Positions 35,853 to 44,612 of a stretch of DNA of 64,000 nucleotides are shown here, in pieces. The notes under the pieces are model-generated. The model was not told the origin of the DNA and made no database searches. It was given only the letters and a program-made list of their open reading frames with translations. The translations under genes and the position numbers were made by a program. Each line of letters begins with the position of its first letter. Position 1 is the first letter of the stretch. Source of the stretch: an uncultured Lachnospiraceae bacterium (GTDB lineage: Bacteria; Bacillota; Clostridia; Lachnospirales; Lachnospiraceae). The stretch spans positions 1 through 64,000 of the forward strand of contig CAJUFQ010000004.1 in NCBI GenBank assembly GCA_910585625.1. Direction: 5' to 3'.

Positions 35853-36794
35853 CTATTCCAATATCAGCTTCACACAGCCATACATCCCTGCGTCATTCCC
35901 CAAGGCTGCCAGCGCAAAGCGGATGGAGTCGCAGGAGGAAAACGCTGCCTGCCGGTAATACTTCTCCACTGCGTCCAAAAGCGGCTTCCCAGCCTTAGAC
36001 ACGCCGCCTCCAATGACAAATACTTCGGGATCCAGGACACAGGCCAGATTGCTCAGCGCATAGCCAAGAACCTGGGCAAACTCCTCAACAATAGCCTCTG
36101 CCGTCTTATCTCCGTTCTTGTACACGTCAAACACCGCTTTTGCTGTAATCTCCCCGATTTCTTCCAGCAAAGAGCTTTCATGGTCTTTGGCAAGATGCTC
36201 TTTGGCAATGCGCGCAATGCCAGTCGCAGAGGCATACTGTTCCAGGCAGCCCTTCCTGCCGCAGTTGCAGGGGACTGTCTCATTGCGGTTAACCGTAATA
36301 TGCCCAATCTCCCCGCCTGCTCCATTGCTGCCCGGCATAATCTCACCGTCTACAATAATCCCGCCGCCAACGCCTGTCCCAAGCGTGACCATTACCAGGT
36401 TCTTGCAGCCTGTGCCGCCGCCCTGCCACATCTCGCCCAACGCCGCCACATTAGCGTCGTTTGCAGCTTTCGCTTTGATGCCTTCCATCAACGCTTCCAT
36501 CTCTTTTGCGACATTCTTGTTCTTCCAGCCAAGGTTGACGCACATAGGAACCACGCCGTCCGAACGCACCGGGCCCGGAAGCCCGATCCCGATTCCTTCA
36601 ATGTCCTCCATGCCGATAATCTGCTCCTCCATCTTCTCTTTCAGAGATTTTGCAATATCCGGCAGGATATTCTTACCCTCACTGCTGGTATCCGTAGGGA
36701 TTTCCCATTTCTCCATAAGCGTCCCCGTAGTCTCAAAAAGGCCCAGCTTACAAGTCGTCCCGCCGATATCAACACCAAATCCATATTTTTTCAT
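35853..36794 (-). CDS. glk: ROK-family glucokinase
   Basis: A 313-residue sugar kinase that phosphorylates glucose at C6 with ATP. DIGGTTCKLG is the phosphate-binding loop; NDANVAALGE carries the catalytic aspartate. GGEIGHITVN and the zinc site CNCGRKGCLEQYAS are typical of Firmicutes GlkA. All kinase residues are present, in contrast to the ROK repressor at 8741. A GGAGAGC site precedes ATG. It is a single gene with promoter TTGTAG-17-TACCAT (36849-36877, minus strand), divergent from the response-regulator operon. Confidence 0.93.
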   Translation of the reverse strand: MKKYGFGVDIGGTTCKLGLFETTGTLMEKWEIPTDTSSEGKNILPDIAKSLKEKMEEQIIGMEDIEGIGIGLPGPVRSDGVVPMCVNLGWKNKNVAKEMEALMEGIKAKAANDANVAALGEMWQGGGTGCKNLVMVTLGTGVGGGIIVDGEIMPGSNGAGGEIGHITVNRNETVPCNCGRKGCLEQYASATGIARIAKEHLAKDHESSLLEEIGEITAKAVFDVYKNGDKTAEAIVEEFAQVLGYALSNLACVLDPEVFVIGGGVSKAGKPLLDAVEKYYRQAAFSSCDSIRFALAALGNDAGMYGCVKLILE

Positions 36795-36913
36795 AGAAAC
36801 CGCTCTCCTTTTACTCCTGAATTTCCTTATGGCATTTCCATTTCTTTGATGGTATCACATTTTAACCGGCACTACAAGCATAATACCTTCATAAAATATT
36901 AACTTTTCCAGCC

Positions 36914-36942
36914 TTGCAAGCCATCTGCCCAAATGATAAGAT
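36914..36942 (+). promoter_or_regulatory. Promoter of the response regulator/kinase pair
   Basis: TTGCAA (36914-36919), a 17-base spacer and TAAGAT (36937-36942), 24 bases before the response-regulator start. Confidence 0.55.
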
Positions 36943-36966
36943 AAATTGCATAGAAAGGAGCATCCC

Positions 36967-37644
36967 ATGGCACATATCCTACTAGTCGAAGACGACAAAA
37001 GCATCGTGACCAACTTAACAGAATTCCTGCGGAAGGAAAACTTTACTATCACGTCGGTAGACGGGCAGGGCAAAGCTCTTGCGCTGCTGGAACAATCCGC
37101 GGCGGATTTTGACCTTATCCTGCTGGACGTGTCCCTTGCCGAGGGCAATGGGTTTTCCGTCTGCCGCGCCGCCAAGTCTACCACGAATCTGCCCGTCATC
37201 TTCCTGACCGCTTCCGGCGACGAATACAGCGTGGTGACCGGGCTGGATCTGGGCGCAGACGACTACATTGCCAAGCCTTTCCGCCCGCGCGAACTTATCT
37301 CACGCATCCATAATATCCTGCGCCGGTATGGCAAAGCAAATACCGTATTGGAATACAAAAATCTCAGCGCGGACACCGTCCGTGCCGCCGTGCGGAAAGA
37401 TGGGCAGGACATCCTTCTTTCCGCACTGGAATACCGCCTGTTATTATACTTTCTCAGCAACCAGGGCCTTGTCCTGTCCCGCTCACAGCTATTGGAAGCG
37501 CTCTGGGACATTGCTGGGGAGTTCGTCAACGACAACACCCTGACCGTGTATATCAAACGCCTCCGCGAAAAAATTGAGGAAGATCCGCAAAATCCCCAGC
37601 TGATTAAGACTGTCCGCGGGCTGGGCTATAAGATGGGAGACTGA
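36967..37644 (+). CDS. OmpR-family response regulator
   Basis: A 225-residue regulator with an intact receiver (acidic pair in LVEDD, phospho-acceptor D54 in LILLDVSLAEG, K103 in DYIAKPF) and a winged-helix DNA-binding domain (LSRSQLLEALWD, TLTVYIKRLREKIEEDP). It starts at ATG after AAAGGAG; an upstream in-frame ATG lies before the ribosome site. The kinase gene begins 2 bases after its stop. It probably binds the three GTCAC repeats at 38789-38816 before the ABC genes. The layout is that of BceRS-type systems sensing envelope-active peptides through their transporter. Confidence 0.94.
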   Translation: MAHILLVEDDKSIVTNLTEFLRKENFTITSVDGQGKALALLEQSAADFDLILLDVSLAEGNGFSVCRAAKSTTNLPVIFLTASGDEYSVVTGLDLGADDYIAKPFRPRELISRIHNILRRYGKANTVLEYKNLSADTVRAAVRKDGQDILLSALEYRLLLYFLSNQGLVLSRSQLLEALWDIAGEFVNDNTLTVYIKRLREKIEEDPQNPQLIKTVRGLGYKMGD

Positions 37645-37646
37645 CC

Positions 37647-38696
37647 ATGGATATCTTACGCAACCCGGAAATCAAAAAAAGCCTGCTTGCCCATAGCGCC
37701 ATTACAATATTTGCCGTGACGGCAGGCTGGCTTCATGACGCTTATACGGCATTCTGCCTGTTCCTGTCTTGCGCCCTGTTTATCCTGACGCACTATCTTT
37801 TTACCGGAATGCGCTATCGGAAGCTCAGGCAGCTGAGCATGGACTTAGACGCCATGCTCCATAACAGCGCCCCGATTGAATTTCAGAAATACCGGGAAGG
37901 AGAATTGTCCATCCTGGAGAGCGAGCTGTCCAAGATGACCCTGCGACTGAGCGAACAAGCCGCTTCCCTTGCCGAAGACAAGCAGTTCCTTGCCGACTCC
38001 ATGGCAGACATTTCGCATCAGATTCGTTCCCCTCTGACTTCCTCAAATCTGATTCTTACCCTGCTGATGGAACAGGAACTTCTGCCGCAGCGACGCAGAC
38101 AGCTGCTGCGTGAACTGACGCAATTACTGTCCCGGATTGACTGGCTGGTAGAGTCCCTGCTTAAAATGTCGAAAATGGACGCCGGAACCGCCTCTTTCAA
38201 GAAAACGCCGGTCTCTGTGCCGGATCTGTTAAAACAGGCCGCGGAGCCTCTCTTAATCCCGATGGAATTAAGGGAACAGACCTTAGAGATTATCCCCCTG
38301 AAGCTGCTTAACCAGCCTTCGGACAGCAACGGCAATCATCCCCCCCAGCCCCCTATACAGTTCCTGGGTGACTTTGCCTGGTCTACCGAAGCTCTTCTGA
38401 ATATCTTGAAAAACTGCATGGAGCATACGCCTGTCGGCGGCAAGATTTTGGTATCTTTTTCGCAGAATGCGATTTATACGGAAATTATCATTGAGGACAA
38501 TGGTTCCGGGTTTGACAAGGAAGACCTTCCGCATCTGTTTGAACGTTTTTATAAAGGCAAAAACGCTTCCGAACACAGCGTCGGCATAGGGCTTGCCCTT
38601 GCAAGGATGATCGTCACACAGCAAAACGGAACCCTGAAAGCGGAAAACCGCTCGGAAGGCGGCGCAAAATTCGTTTTGAGATTCTATTCCGGTTAG
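37647..38696 (+). CDS. Sensor histidine kinase, small-sensor (BceS-like) type
   Basis: A 349-residue membrane kinase. Two hydrophobic helices lie within residues 13-53 with only a few residues between them, so there is no extracytoplasmic sensor domain; such kinases usually take their signal from an associated ABC transporter. The H-box is DISHQIRSPLTSS with the phosphorylated H124. The ATPase domain has the N-box LLNILKNCMEHTP, DNGSGFD, and the G2 box VGIGLALARM. It is translationally coupled to the regulator and followed by an ABC ATPase and FtsX permease, supporting the transporter-as-sensor arrangement. Confidence 0.93.
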   Translation: MDILRNPEIKKSLLAHSAITIFAVTAGWLHDAYTAFCLFLSCALFILTHYLFTGMRYRKLRQLSMDLDAMLHNSAPIEFQKYREGELSILESELSKMTLRLSEQAASLAEDKQFLADSMADISHQIRSPLTSSNLILTLLMEQELLPQRRRQLLRELTQLLSRIDWLVESLLKMSKMDAGTASFKKTPVSVPDLLKQAAEPLLIPMELREQTLEIIPLKLLNQPSDSNGNHPPQPPIQFLGDFAWSTEALLNILKNCMEHTPVGGKILVSFSQNAIYTEIIIEDNGSGFDKEDLPHLFERFYKGKNASEHSVGIGLALARMIVTQQNGTLKAENRSEGGAKFVLRFYSG

Positions 38697-38788
38697 GATC
38701 CAAATATCCACGCAAGCGCGGCTGCTTGGCGCATGGCTTGCGGGAATAACCTTTCCATTTTGTGCAAAAATTTTTTCTATGACAAAAC

Positions 38789-38832
38789 TGTCACTTTCCA
38801 GTCACCCCTCTGTCACCTAAGAGAGATATACT
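38789..38832 (+). promoter_or_regulatory. Activator repeats and -10 before the ABC transporter genes
   Basis: Direct repeats TGTCAC (38789-38794), AGTCAC (38800-38805) and TGTCAC (38811-38816) are spaced 11 bases apart, one helical turn, followed by TATACT (38827-38832) with no -35 match. This is the pattern of an OmpR-family activated promoter. Confidence 0.7.
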
Positions 38833-38862
38833 GCCATTATCATCAGAAAAGGAGTTATTGTT

Positions 38863-39546
38863 ATGGAAATTTTAAGAGCAGAACACTTGACAAAAATCTA
38901 TGGCGCCGGCGAGAACCAGGTGAAAGCATTGGATGACGTCTCATTTTCCGTCAATAAAGGGGAATTCCTCGCCATCATCGGCCCTTCCGGTTCCGGCAAA
39001 TCAACGTTGCTTCATGTGCTGGGCGGCGTGGATACTCCGACCTCCGGCAAAGTCTATATGGAAGGCACAGATGTCTATGCACAGAACGAAAGCCAGCTTG
39101 CAATTTTCCGCAGACGTCAGGTAGGATTAATCTACCAATTCTACAACCTGATCCCCGTGCTGAACGTCACTGAGAACATGACGCTCCCAGTACTTATGGA
39201 CGCAAGGCCCGTCAATGAGGAACGCTTATCCGAACTGCTTGATATCCTCTCCCTGAAAGGCCGGGAAGGGCACCTGCCCAACCAGCTCTCCGGCGGGCAG
39301 CAGCAGCGTGTCTCCATCGGCAGGGCATTGATGAACGCCCCCGCCGTTGTGCTTGCCGACGAGCCGACCGGAAACCTGGACTCCAAGAACAGCCAAGAGA
39401 TTGTGGAATTGCTCAAATATTCCAATGCAAAATATAACCAGACATTGATTGTCATCACCCATGACGAGAACATTGCCCTTCAGGCAGACCGTATCCTTGC
39501 CATCGAAGATGGAAAAATCACAAGAGATGAGGTGATCCGCTCATGA
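38863..39546 (+). CDS. ABC transporter ATP-binding protein (MacB/LolD/BceA type)
   Basis: A 227-residue ATPase. Walker A GPSGSGKST, Q-loop IYQFYNL, signature LSGGQQQRVSIGRAL, Walker B VVLADEPTGNLDS and the switch histidine in ITHDE are all intact. DEPTGNLDS is typical of the FtsX-partner subgroup. Its last bases overlap the start of the permease gene by 4 (ATGA), so the two are translationally coupled and form one transporter. AAAAGGAG precedes ATG. Confidence 0.96.
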   Translation: MEILRAEHLTKIYGAGENQVKALDDVSFSVNKGEFLAIIGPSGSGKSTLLHVLGGVDTPTSGKVYMEGTDVYAQNESQLAIFRRRQVGLIYQFYNLIPVLNVTENMTLPVLMDARPVNEERLSELLDILSLKGREGHLPNQLSGGQQQRVSIGRALMNAPAVVLADEPTGNLDSKNSQEIVELLKYSNAKYNQTLIVITHDENIALQADRILAIEDGKITRDEVIRS

Positions 39547-42377
39547 ACATCTTCCACAAAGTCACGCTCAGATATTTAAAGGAAAACCGCACGCGCACGC
39601 TGGTCACGATTGTGGGAATCATCCTCTCAGCGGCAATGTTCACTGCCGTGACCACCAGTATATCTTCCCTGCGCAATTTCATGGTAAGGTCTACCATATA
39701 TGCCGGAGGGGACTGGTACGGCGCAGCGTATGGCCTGTCTGCGGAAGAAAAGGAGCAGCTTGCCTCCGATTCCCGCACAAAACACTCTGCCTCCATGGAA
39801 CTTTTGGGCTTTGCAGACCTGGAGGATTCCAAAAATGACGCCAAACCCTACCTCTGCGTCTTCGGCATCCAGGAAGATTTCACAGACATGATGCCTATCC
39901 ATCTCTTGGAGGGAAGGGTTCCGGAAAATAGCAGCGAAATCCTGCTGCCGGAACATTTACAAAGCAATGGCGGCATTGGCTGGAAGGTTGGCGACACACT
40001 CTCCCTGGAACTGGGCACGCGTGTCAATAACTTCGGGGATGCCCTCACGAACGAGGACGCCTACAACAGCGGCGAGCCATCCTCATCGGAAAGCAACGAT
40101 GACACAGGAAGCCTGTCCGAACACCTGGCTTCCAAAAAATCCTGCCATTATACTGTGGTCGGGATTTATACCCGCCCCGAATACGAGGCCTACCAGGCGC
40201 CTGGATACACGGCTCTGACTATCGGGGAGAACAGCAGCAAGAATGCCTACAGCTTATATGTGCGGACAGCGCCCGGCAGACATGCGGCAGACACGATTGA
40301 GCAGATGTTCGGCGATATTGACGATATCGGCTGGCAGCTGAACTATGACCTATTGCGGATTTACGGTTATTCCGGCGAGTCCTCTTACAACCGGGTGATG
40401 AACAACCTTGGCTTCCTGTTAATACTCATCATCATGTTTGGATCGATTTCCTTGATTTACAATGCTTTTTCCATCTCCGTCAGTGAGCGTACAAAACAAT
40501 TCGGGCTGCTCTCCTCCATAGGAGCGACCAAACGGCAGCTGATGGGGAGCGTGATATCCGAATCCTTGCTGTTAAGCCTGATTGGCATACCCTTAGGCAT
40601 ACTATCCGGTCTTGCAGGCATCGGCGTCACCTTTTATTTTGTCAAGGATATGATGGCAAACATACTGGGCAATACGGTCAGCGGCAGTTACCGGATGATG
40701 CGCCTCTCCATGATTTTCGGCCCTGCCAAAAATGTTTCCCTGCGCCTGCAGCCTTCCTTGGGGGCGCTTGCCATTGCAATCGCAGTCTCCCTGCTGACCG
40801 TCGTGATTTCCGCTTATATCCCGGCGCGGCGCGCCCTGAAACGATCCGCCATCGATGCTATCCGCCAAAGCAACGACATCGCCATCCGAGCAAGAAAAGT
40901 CAAGACTTCACAGCTGACGCAGAAGCTATTCGGCCTTGAAGGAATGCTCGCTACCAAGAACTACAAACGCAACCGCAGGAAATACCGGGCAACTGTCATC
41001 TCCCTGTTCTTAAGCATCGTACTTTTCATATCAGCAAGCAGCTTCTGTGCATACCTCTCGTTGTCTGCCAGGACTGTACTCAATGACAATGATTATGACC
41101 TGGCCTATTCCCTTGACTCAGCAAAGGATGAGTCGCCGGATGCATTGCTTGCCGAGCTGTCCGAACACGAAGACGTGACATCTTCCACTTATGCCATACC
41201 GATGTTTTTTAGCTCTCCCGTGGAAACTTCCCGTCTAAACCCCAAGCTTCTGGACTACATGCGGGCAGAAATCGGAGCGCAGGGAAACGACTATGAAGAA
41301 TATGAAGAAACTGACATAGACCTGAACCTGATTTTCCTTGCCGACAAAGATTTCCGCGCCTATCTGCAGAAACTGAATCTGCCGGAAAGCGACTATTTCG
41401 ACTCCCAGAACCCTAAAGCTGTCGTCGAGGACTCCCTGCGCCTATATTCCGGCGTAACTCAGAAATACCATGGTTTTTCCGCATTTGCAGGCAGCGCCCC
41501 ATACAAAATGTACATTTACTTAACCCCGGAACGAGAAGCGTATGATTTCGGCGGAACCCATCGGGACGATGACGGTAATCCGGTCTGCAACTTTTACCAT
41601 ATGGCCTCAGATGACGAAATCCTCACGCTGCCGCGGGATGAGGTCAGCCTGCCTGTTCCGCTTTCCATAGGGGCTACCGTCCAGCAAGCCCCGGATTTCT
41701 TCTCCAATGACTGCAACTACATTCGGCTGTTTTATCCCTACAGCATGTTGGATAATGTTTTCGCAGACTTAGAAGCGGACACGGTATATTACCAAATATC
41801 AATGCTGCCGCTCAGCGAACATTCCACCACAGAATTATATTTCACATGCAGAGATCATGACACTTCAAAAAGTGCGCCTTTCATGACAAAACTGCTGATG
41901 CAGAAAGGATATAGCACCTCCGGGCTGATTAACTATGCTGCCTCTGTGGAGAGCAGCCGGGCAATGATTACCGTAATCAATATTTTTTCTTATGGGTTCA
42001 TCATATTGATTTCCCTGATTGCGGCTGCAAACGTGTTTAACACGATATCCACCAACATCAACCTACGGCGGCGGGAATTTGCCATGCTCAAGTCGATTGG
42101 CATGACGCCGAAAGCCTTCACCAAAATGATGGATTTCGAATGCCTGTTATATGGGTTCAAGGGACTTTTGTACGGCCTTCCGGTCTCCTTTCTCATGACC
42201 TGGATGATTTACCGCGCCATCGGGCAGGGCCTGGAAATCGCTTTCTTCATCCCCTGGTACAGCATTGCGATTGCCGTAGGCAGCGTGTTCCTCGTAGTAT
42301 TCGTTACCATGCTGTATTCCATGAGAAAGATACGGCGGGAGAATACGATTGACACGCTCAAAAATGAAAACCTATGA
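39543..42377 (+). CDS. FtsX-family ABC transporter permease
   Basis: A 944-residue permease with two FtsX modules. There is an N-terminal helix (TLVTIVGIILSAAMFTAVTTS), an extracytoplasmic domain of about 230 residues, then three helices with AFSISVSERTKQFGLLSSIGATKRQL. A second copy follows (NYKRNRRKYRATVISLFLSIV, another extracytoplasmic domain, ISTNINLRRREFAMLKSIGMT). The two cytoplasmic loops contact the ATPase. Such permeases drive mechanical work or export of lipoproteins and antimicrobial peptides rather than import. Partnering with a small-sensor kinase suggests peptide sensing and detoxification. Substrate is unknown. Confidence 0.93.
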   Translation: MNIFHKVTLRYLKENRTRTLVTIVGIILSAAMFTAVTTSISSLRNFMVRSTIYAGGDWYGAAYGLSAEEKEQLASDSRTKHSASMELLGFADLEDSKNDAKPYLCVFGIQEDFTDMMPIHLLEGRVPENSSEILLPEHLQSNGGIGWKVGDTLSLELGTRVNNFGDALTNEDAYNSGEPSSSESNDDTGSLSEHLASKKSCHYTVVGIYTRPEYEAYQAPGYTALTIGENSSKNAYSLYVRTAPGRHAADTIEQMFGDIDDIGWQLNYDLLRIYGYSGESSYNRVMNNLGFLLILIIMFGSISLIYNAFSISVSERTKQFGLLSSIGATKRQLMGSVISESLLLSLIGIPLGILSGLAGIGVTFYFVKDMMANILGNTVSGSYRMMRLSMIFGPAKNVSLRLQPSLGALAIAIAVSLLTVVISAYIPARRALKRSAIDAIRQSNDIAIRARKVKTSQLTQKLFGLEGMLATKNYKRNRRKYRATVISLFLSIVLFISASSFCAYLSLSARTVLNDNDYDLAYSLDSAKDESPDALLAELSEHEDVTSSTYAIPMFFSSPVETSRLNPKLLDYMRAEIGAQGNDYEEYEETDIDLNLIFLADKDFRAYLQKLNLPESDYFDSQNPKAVVEDSLRLYSGVTQKYHGFSAFAGSAPYKMYIYLTPEREAYDFGGTHRDDDGNPVCNFYHMASDDEILTLPRDEVSLPVPLSIGATVQQAPDFFSNDCNYIRLFYPYSMLDNVFADLEADTVYYQISMLPLSEHSTTELYFTCRDHDTSKSAPFMTKLLMQKGYSTSGLINYAASVESSRAMITVINIFSYGFIILISLIAAANVFNTISTNINLRRREFAMLKSIGMTPKAFTKMMDFECLLYGFKGLLYGLPVSFLMTWMIYRAIGQGLEIAFFIPWYSIAIAVGSVFLVVFVTMLYSMRKIRRENTIDTLKNENL

Positions 42378-42513
42378 CAACGGCGGATAATTCTTTCTGA
42401 GACGGTGGCAGCCGCACCTATCATCCATGATAAGCGCGGCTGTTGTCCGCCGTGAAGTTCCCTGGTTTCCTTACACAAAACGAATCATCAAATCCCCCGA
42501 CTATTCCCCTTGC

Positions 42514-44604
42514 TTACATGGGTACGCCTTCCGGCGGCAACCCTTCCTGGGGAGAAACCAGATTGTTCTCATTATCATCAGGATTGACGTCATTATTATA
42601 ATCGTAATTGTTTTCATCAATATACGGCAGGAAATTGACAGGCTGAAGCCCCACATGAATCTGTTCCATGAAGCTCTTCCAGATGCTCCCCGGATGCCCG
42701 GAACCGGTCAGCCCCGGCAGTTCCCTGGGCATGTCATAACCGACCCACACGCTCGTGGTATAATAATCGGTATATCCGACGAACCATCCGTCCTTGTTAT
42801 CGTTAGTTGTCCCGGTCTTGCCGGCGCAGGGCATATCACTGAACGCAAGCCCACGCCCGGTCCCAGACTGGATGACAGACACCAGCATATCCGTCATCAT
42901 CCGCGCCGCATTCGATTTATATACTTCTTTCTCTTCGTTAGCCGTCTCCAGGATTACATTGTCCTGGGCATCCGTAATCTTCGTGATGCACGTAGGCTCG
43001 CGGTATTTGCCGTCATGTTCCAAGGCTGCATAGGCAGACGCCATCTCCACTGCAGACACGCCGTTCGTCAGGCCGCCCAAAGCGCTCGTCGGGCGCAAAT
43101 CCTGCTCATCCAGCCTGGCAAAATTCATCTCTTTCAGGTAGGAAAGCCCTACTTCTGGGGTCAGCTCCTCAAACATGCTCCAAGCGACCGTATTCTTCGA
43201 AGTCTGTACGGCATAGCGCAAGGGAATGCTTCCCTCGTAACCGCCTCCGGCATTGGCCGGGCCTTCCTCCGTCTTGACGTCCTCCACCATAGTATCCGGC
43301 GTGTAATTGCGTTCCAATGCCGGGGTATATACAATCAGTGGTTTTATTGCGCTTCCCGGCTGGCGGAAGCTCTGGTAAGCACGGTTCAGCGTATAGCCTG
43401 GGAGGTTCTGGTTCCTGCCTCCTACAATCGCCTTCACATAGCCGGTATGGTTATCCACGCACACGGCCGAACCTTGCAGCGTAAAAATCCCTTCCTCATT
43501 CTGCTCTGTGAATTCTGCCAACCCATTGTCCACGGCATCCTGCAACAATTGCTGCATATTCAGGTCAATAGACGTATAAATCCGATACCCTTTCGTGTAC
43601 AAACTCTTCTGGCATTCCTCATACATCACGTCATACTCTTCTTCGTATTTGCTGCGCTCCTCCTCTGATCCAAACTCGCTGCGGAACTCGAATCCTTGCT
43701 GCCTCATCAGCTCGCGTATAGCGCAGTTGTACGTGTAGGTCTCCACATAATCGCTCTTAGCCTTCTGTGGGCGGTTCAGGACAATTTCCTGCTCCTTGGC
43801 GTCCTCGCAGGTATCCTCTTTAATCTTGCCGTCCTCATGCATCTGGTCGAGAATCCTGTTCCGGCGTTTGATTGTATTTTCCGGATTCTGCACCGGATCG
43901 TAAAGCGTCGGGTTATTGGGGATTGCGCAGAGGAAGGCAATGTGCGATAAGTCCAGCTCGTTCACGTCCGTGTTGAAGTAACCTTTGCTTGCCGCCTGGA
44001 TTCCATAATAACCATTCCCAAAATAGATATTGTTCAGGTAAAACTCCATGATTTTGTTCTTGCTGTAAATTTTTTCCAGCTCCACGGCAATGAACATCTC
44101 CTCTATCTTACGTTCCCACTTGATGTCCTGGTTCAGGAAGATGTTCCTGGCAAGCTGCTGGGTAATTGTGCTTCCGCCCTGCGTTACCTTGCCATTCTGA
44201 ATCATTGCTTTGGCCGCACGCATTATGGCTTTCACGTCAATGCCATTATGGCTGTAGAATTTCTTGTCCTCAATGCTGACCATAGCGGCAGACGCATAGG
44301 CCGGGATATCCTCATAGTCCAGGTAATAGACGTCCTTCTCTCCTTTGAGCGTGGAAACCAGCGTCCCATTGGCATCGTATACCAGGCTGGTCTCCACGGA
44401 ACGGAACGTACCCTCGTCAGAAGCCCGTACCAGTTCCTTCGCCTCCTTTTGGAGCTTGCTCACGGTCTGGGCATAGCCGCCAAAATAATACCAGCCCAAC
44501 GCCACTGCCACCAAGAGCAGCAGAAACAGCTGGAATTTTGCAAAAAACCAGAATACACGGTATTTCTTCTTTTTCTTATGTTTCTGCTTTTTCTTTTCAC
44601 TCAT
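42514..44604 (-). CDS. Class A penicillin-binding protein (PBP1A type)
   Basis: A 696-residue bifunctional cell-wall synthase. After a basic cytoplasmic tail and one membrane helix (FFAKFQLFLLLLVAVALGWYYF), the transglycosylase domain has SIEDKKFYSHNGID with the catalytic glutamate, GGSTITQQLARN, and RKIEEMFIAVELEK. The transpeptidase domain has the SxxK serine in GSAIKPL, TSKN as the SxN motif, and KTGTTNDNKDGWFVGYT. The C-terminus is Asn/Asp-rich and ends in a Pro/Gly segment. It starts 8 bases after yhaN and is probably cotranscribed with the yhaO-yhaN pair. Confidence 0.95.
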   Translation of the reverse strand: MSEKKKQKHKKKKKYRVFWFFAKFQLFLLLLVAVALGWYYFGGYAQTVSKLQKEAKELVRASDEGTFRSVETSLVYDANGTLVSTLKGEKDVYYLDYEDIPAYASAAMVSIEDKKFYSHNGIDVKAIMRAAKAMIQNGKVTQGGSTITQQLARNIFLNQDIKWERKIEEMFIAVELEKIYSKNKIMEFYLNNIYFGNGYYGIQAASKGYFNTDVNELDLSHIAFLCAIPNNPTLYDPVQNPENTIKRRNRILDQMHEDGKIKEDTCEDAKEQEIVLNRPQKAKSDYVETYTYNCAIRELMRQQGFEFRSEFGSEEERSKYEEEYDVMYEECQKSLYTKGYRIYTSIDLNMQQLLQDAVDNGLAEFTEQNEEGIFTLQGSAVCVDNHTGYVKAIVGGRNQNLPGYTLNRAYQSFRQPGSAIKPLIVYTPALERNYTPDTMVEDVKTEEGPANAGGGYEGSIPLRYAVQTSKNTVAWSMFEELTPEVGLSYLKEMNFARLDEQDLRPTSALGGLTNGVSAVEMASAYAALEHDGKYREPTCITKITDAQDNVILETANEEKEVYKSNAARMMTDMLVSVIQSGTGRGLAFSDMPCAGKTGTTNDNKDGWFVGYTDYYTTSVWVGYDMPRELPGLTGSGHPGSIWKSFMEQIHVGLQPVNFLPYIDENNYDYNNDVNPDDNENNLVSPQEGLPPEGVPM

Positions 44605-44612
44605 AATGTATC

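Noticed and set aside
42427..43668. 413-codon open frame antisense to the PBP gene
   Set aside because: The opposite strand has all PBP motifs in order; the antisense product has no recognisable domain.
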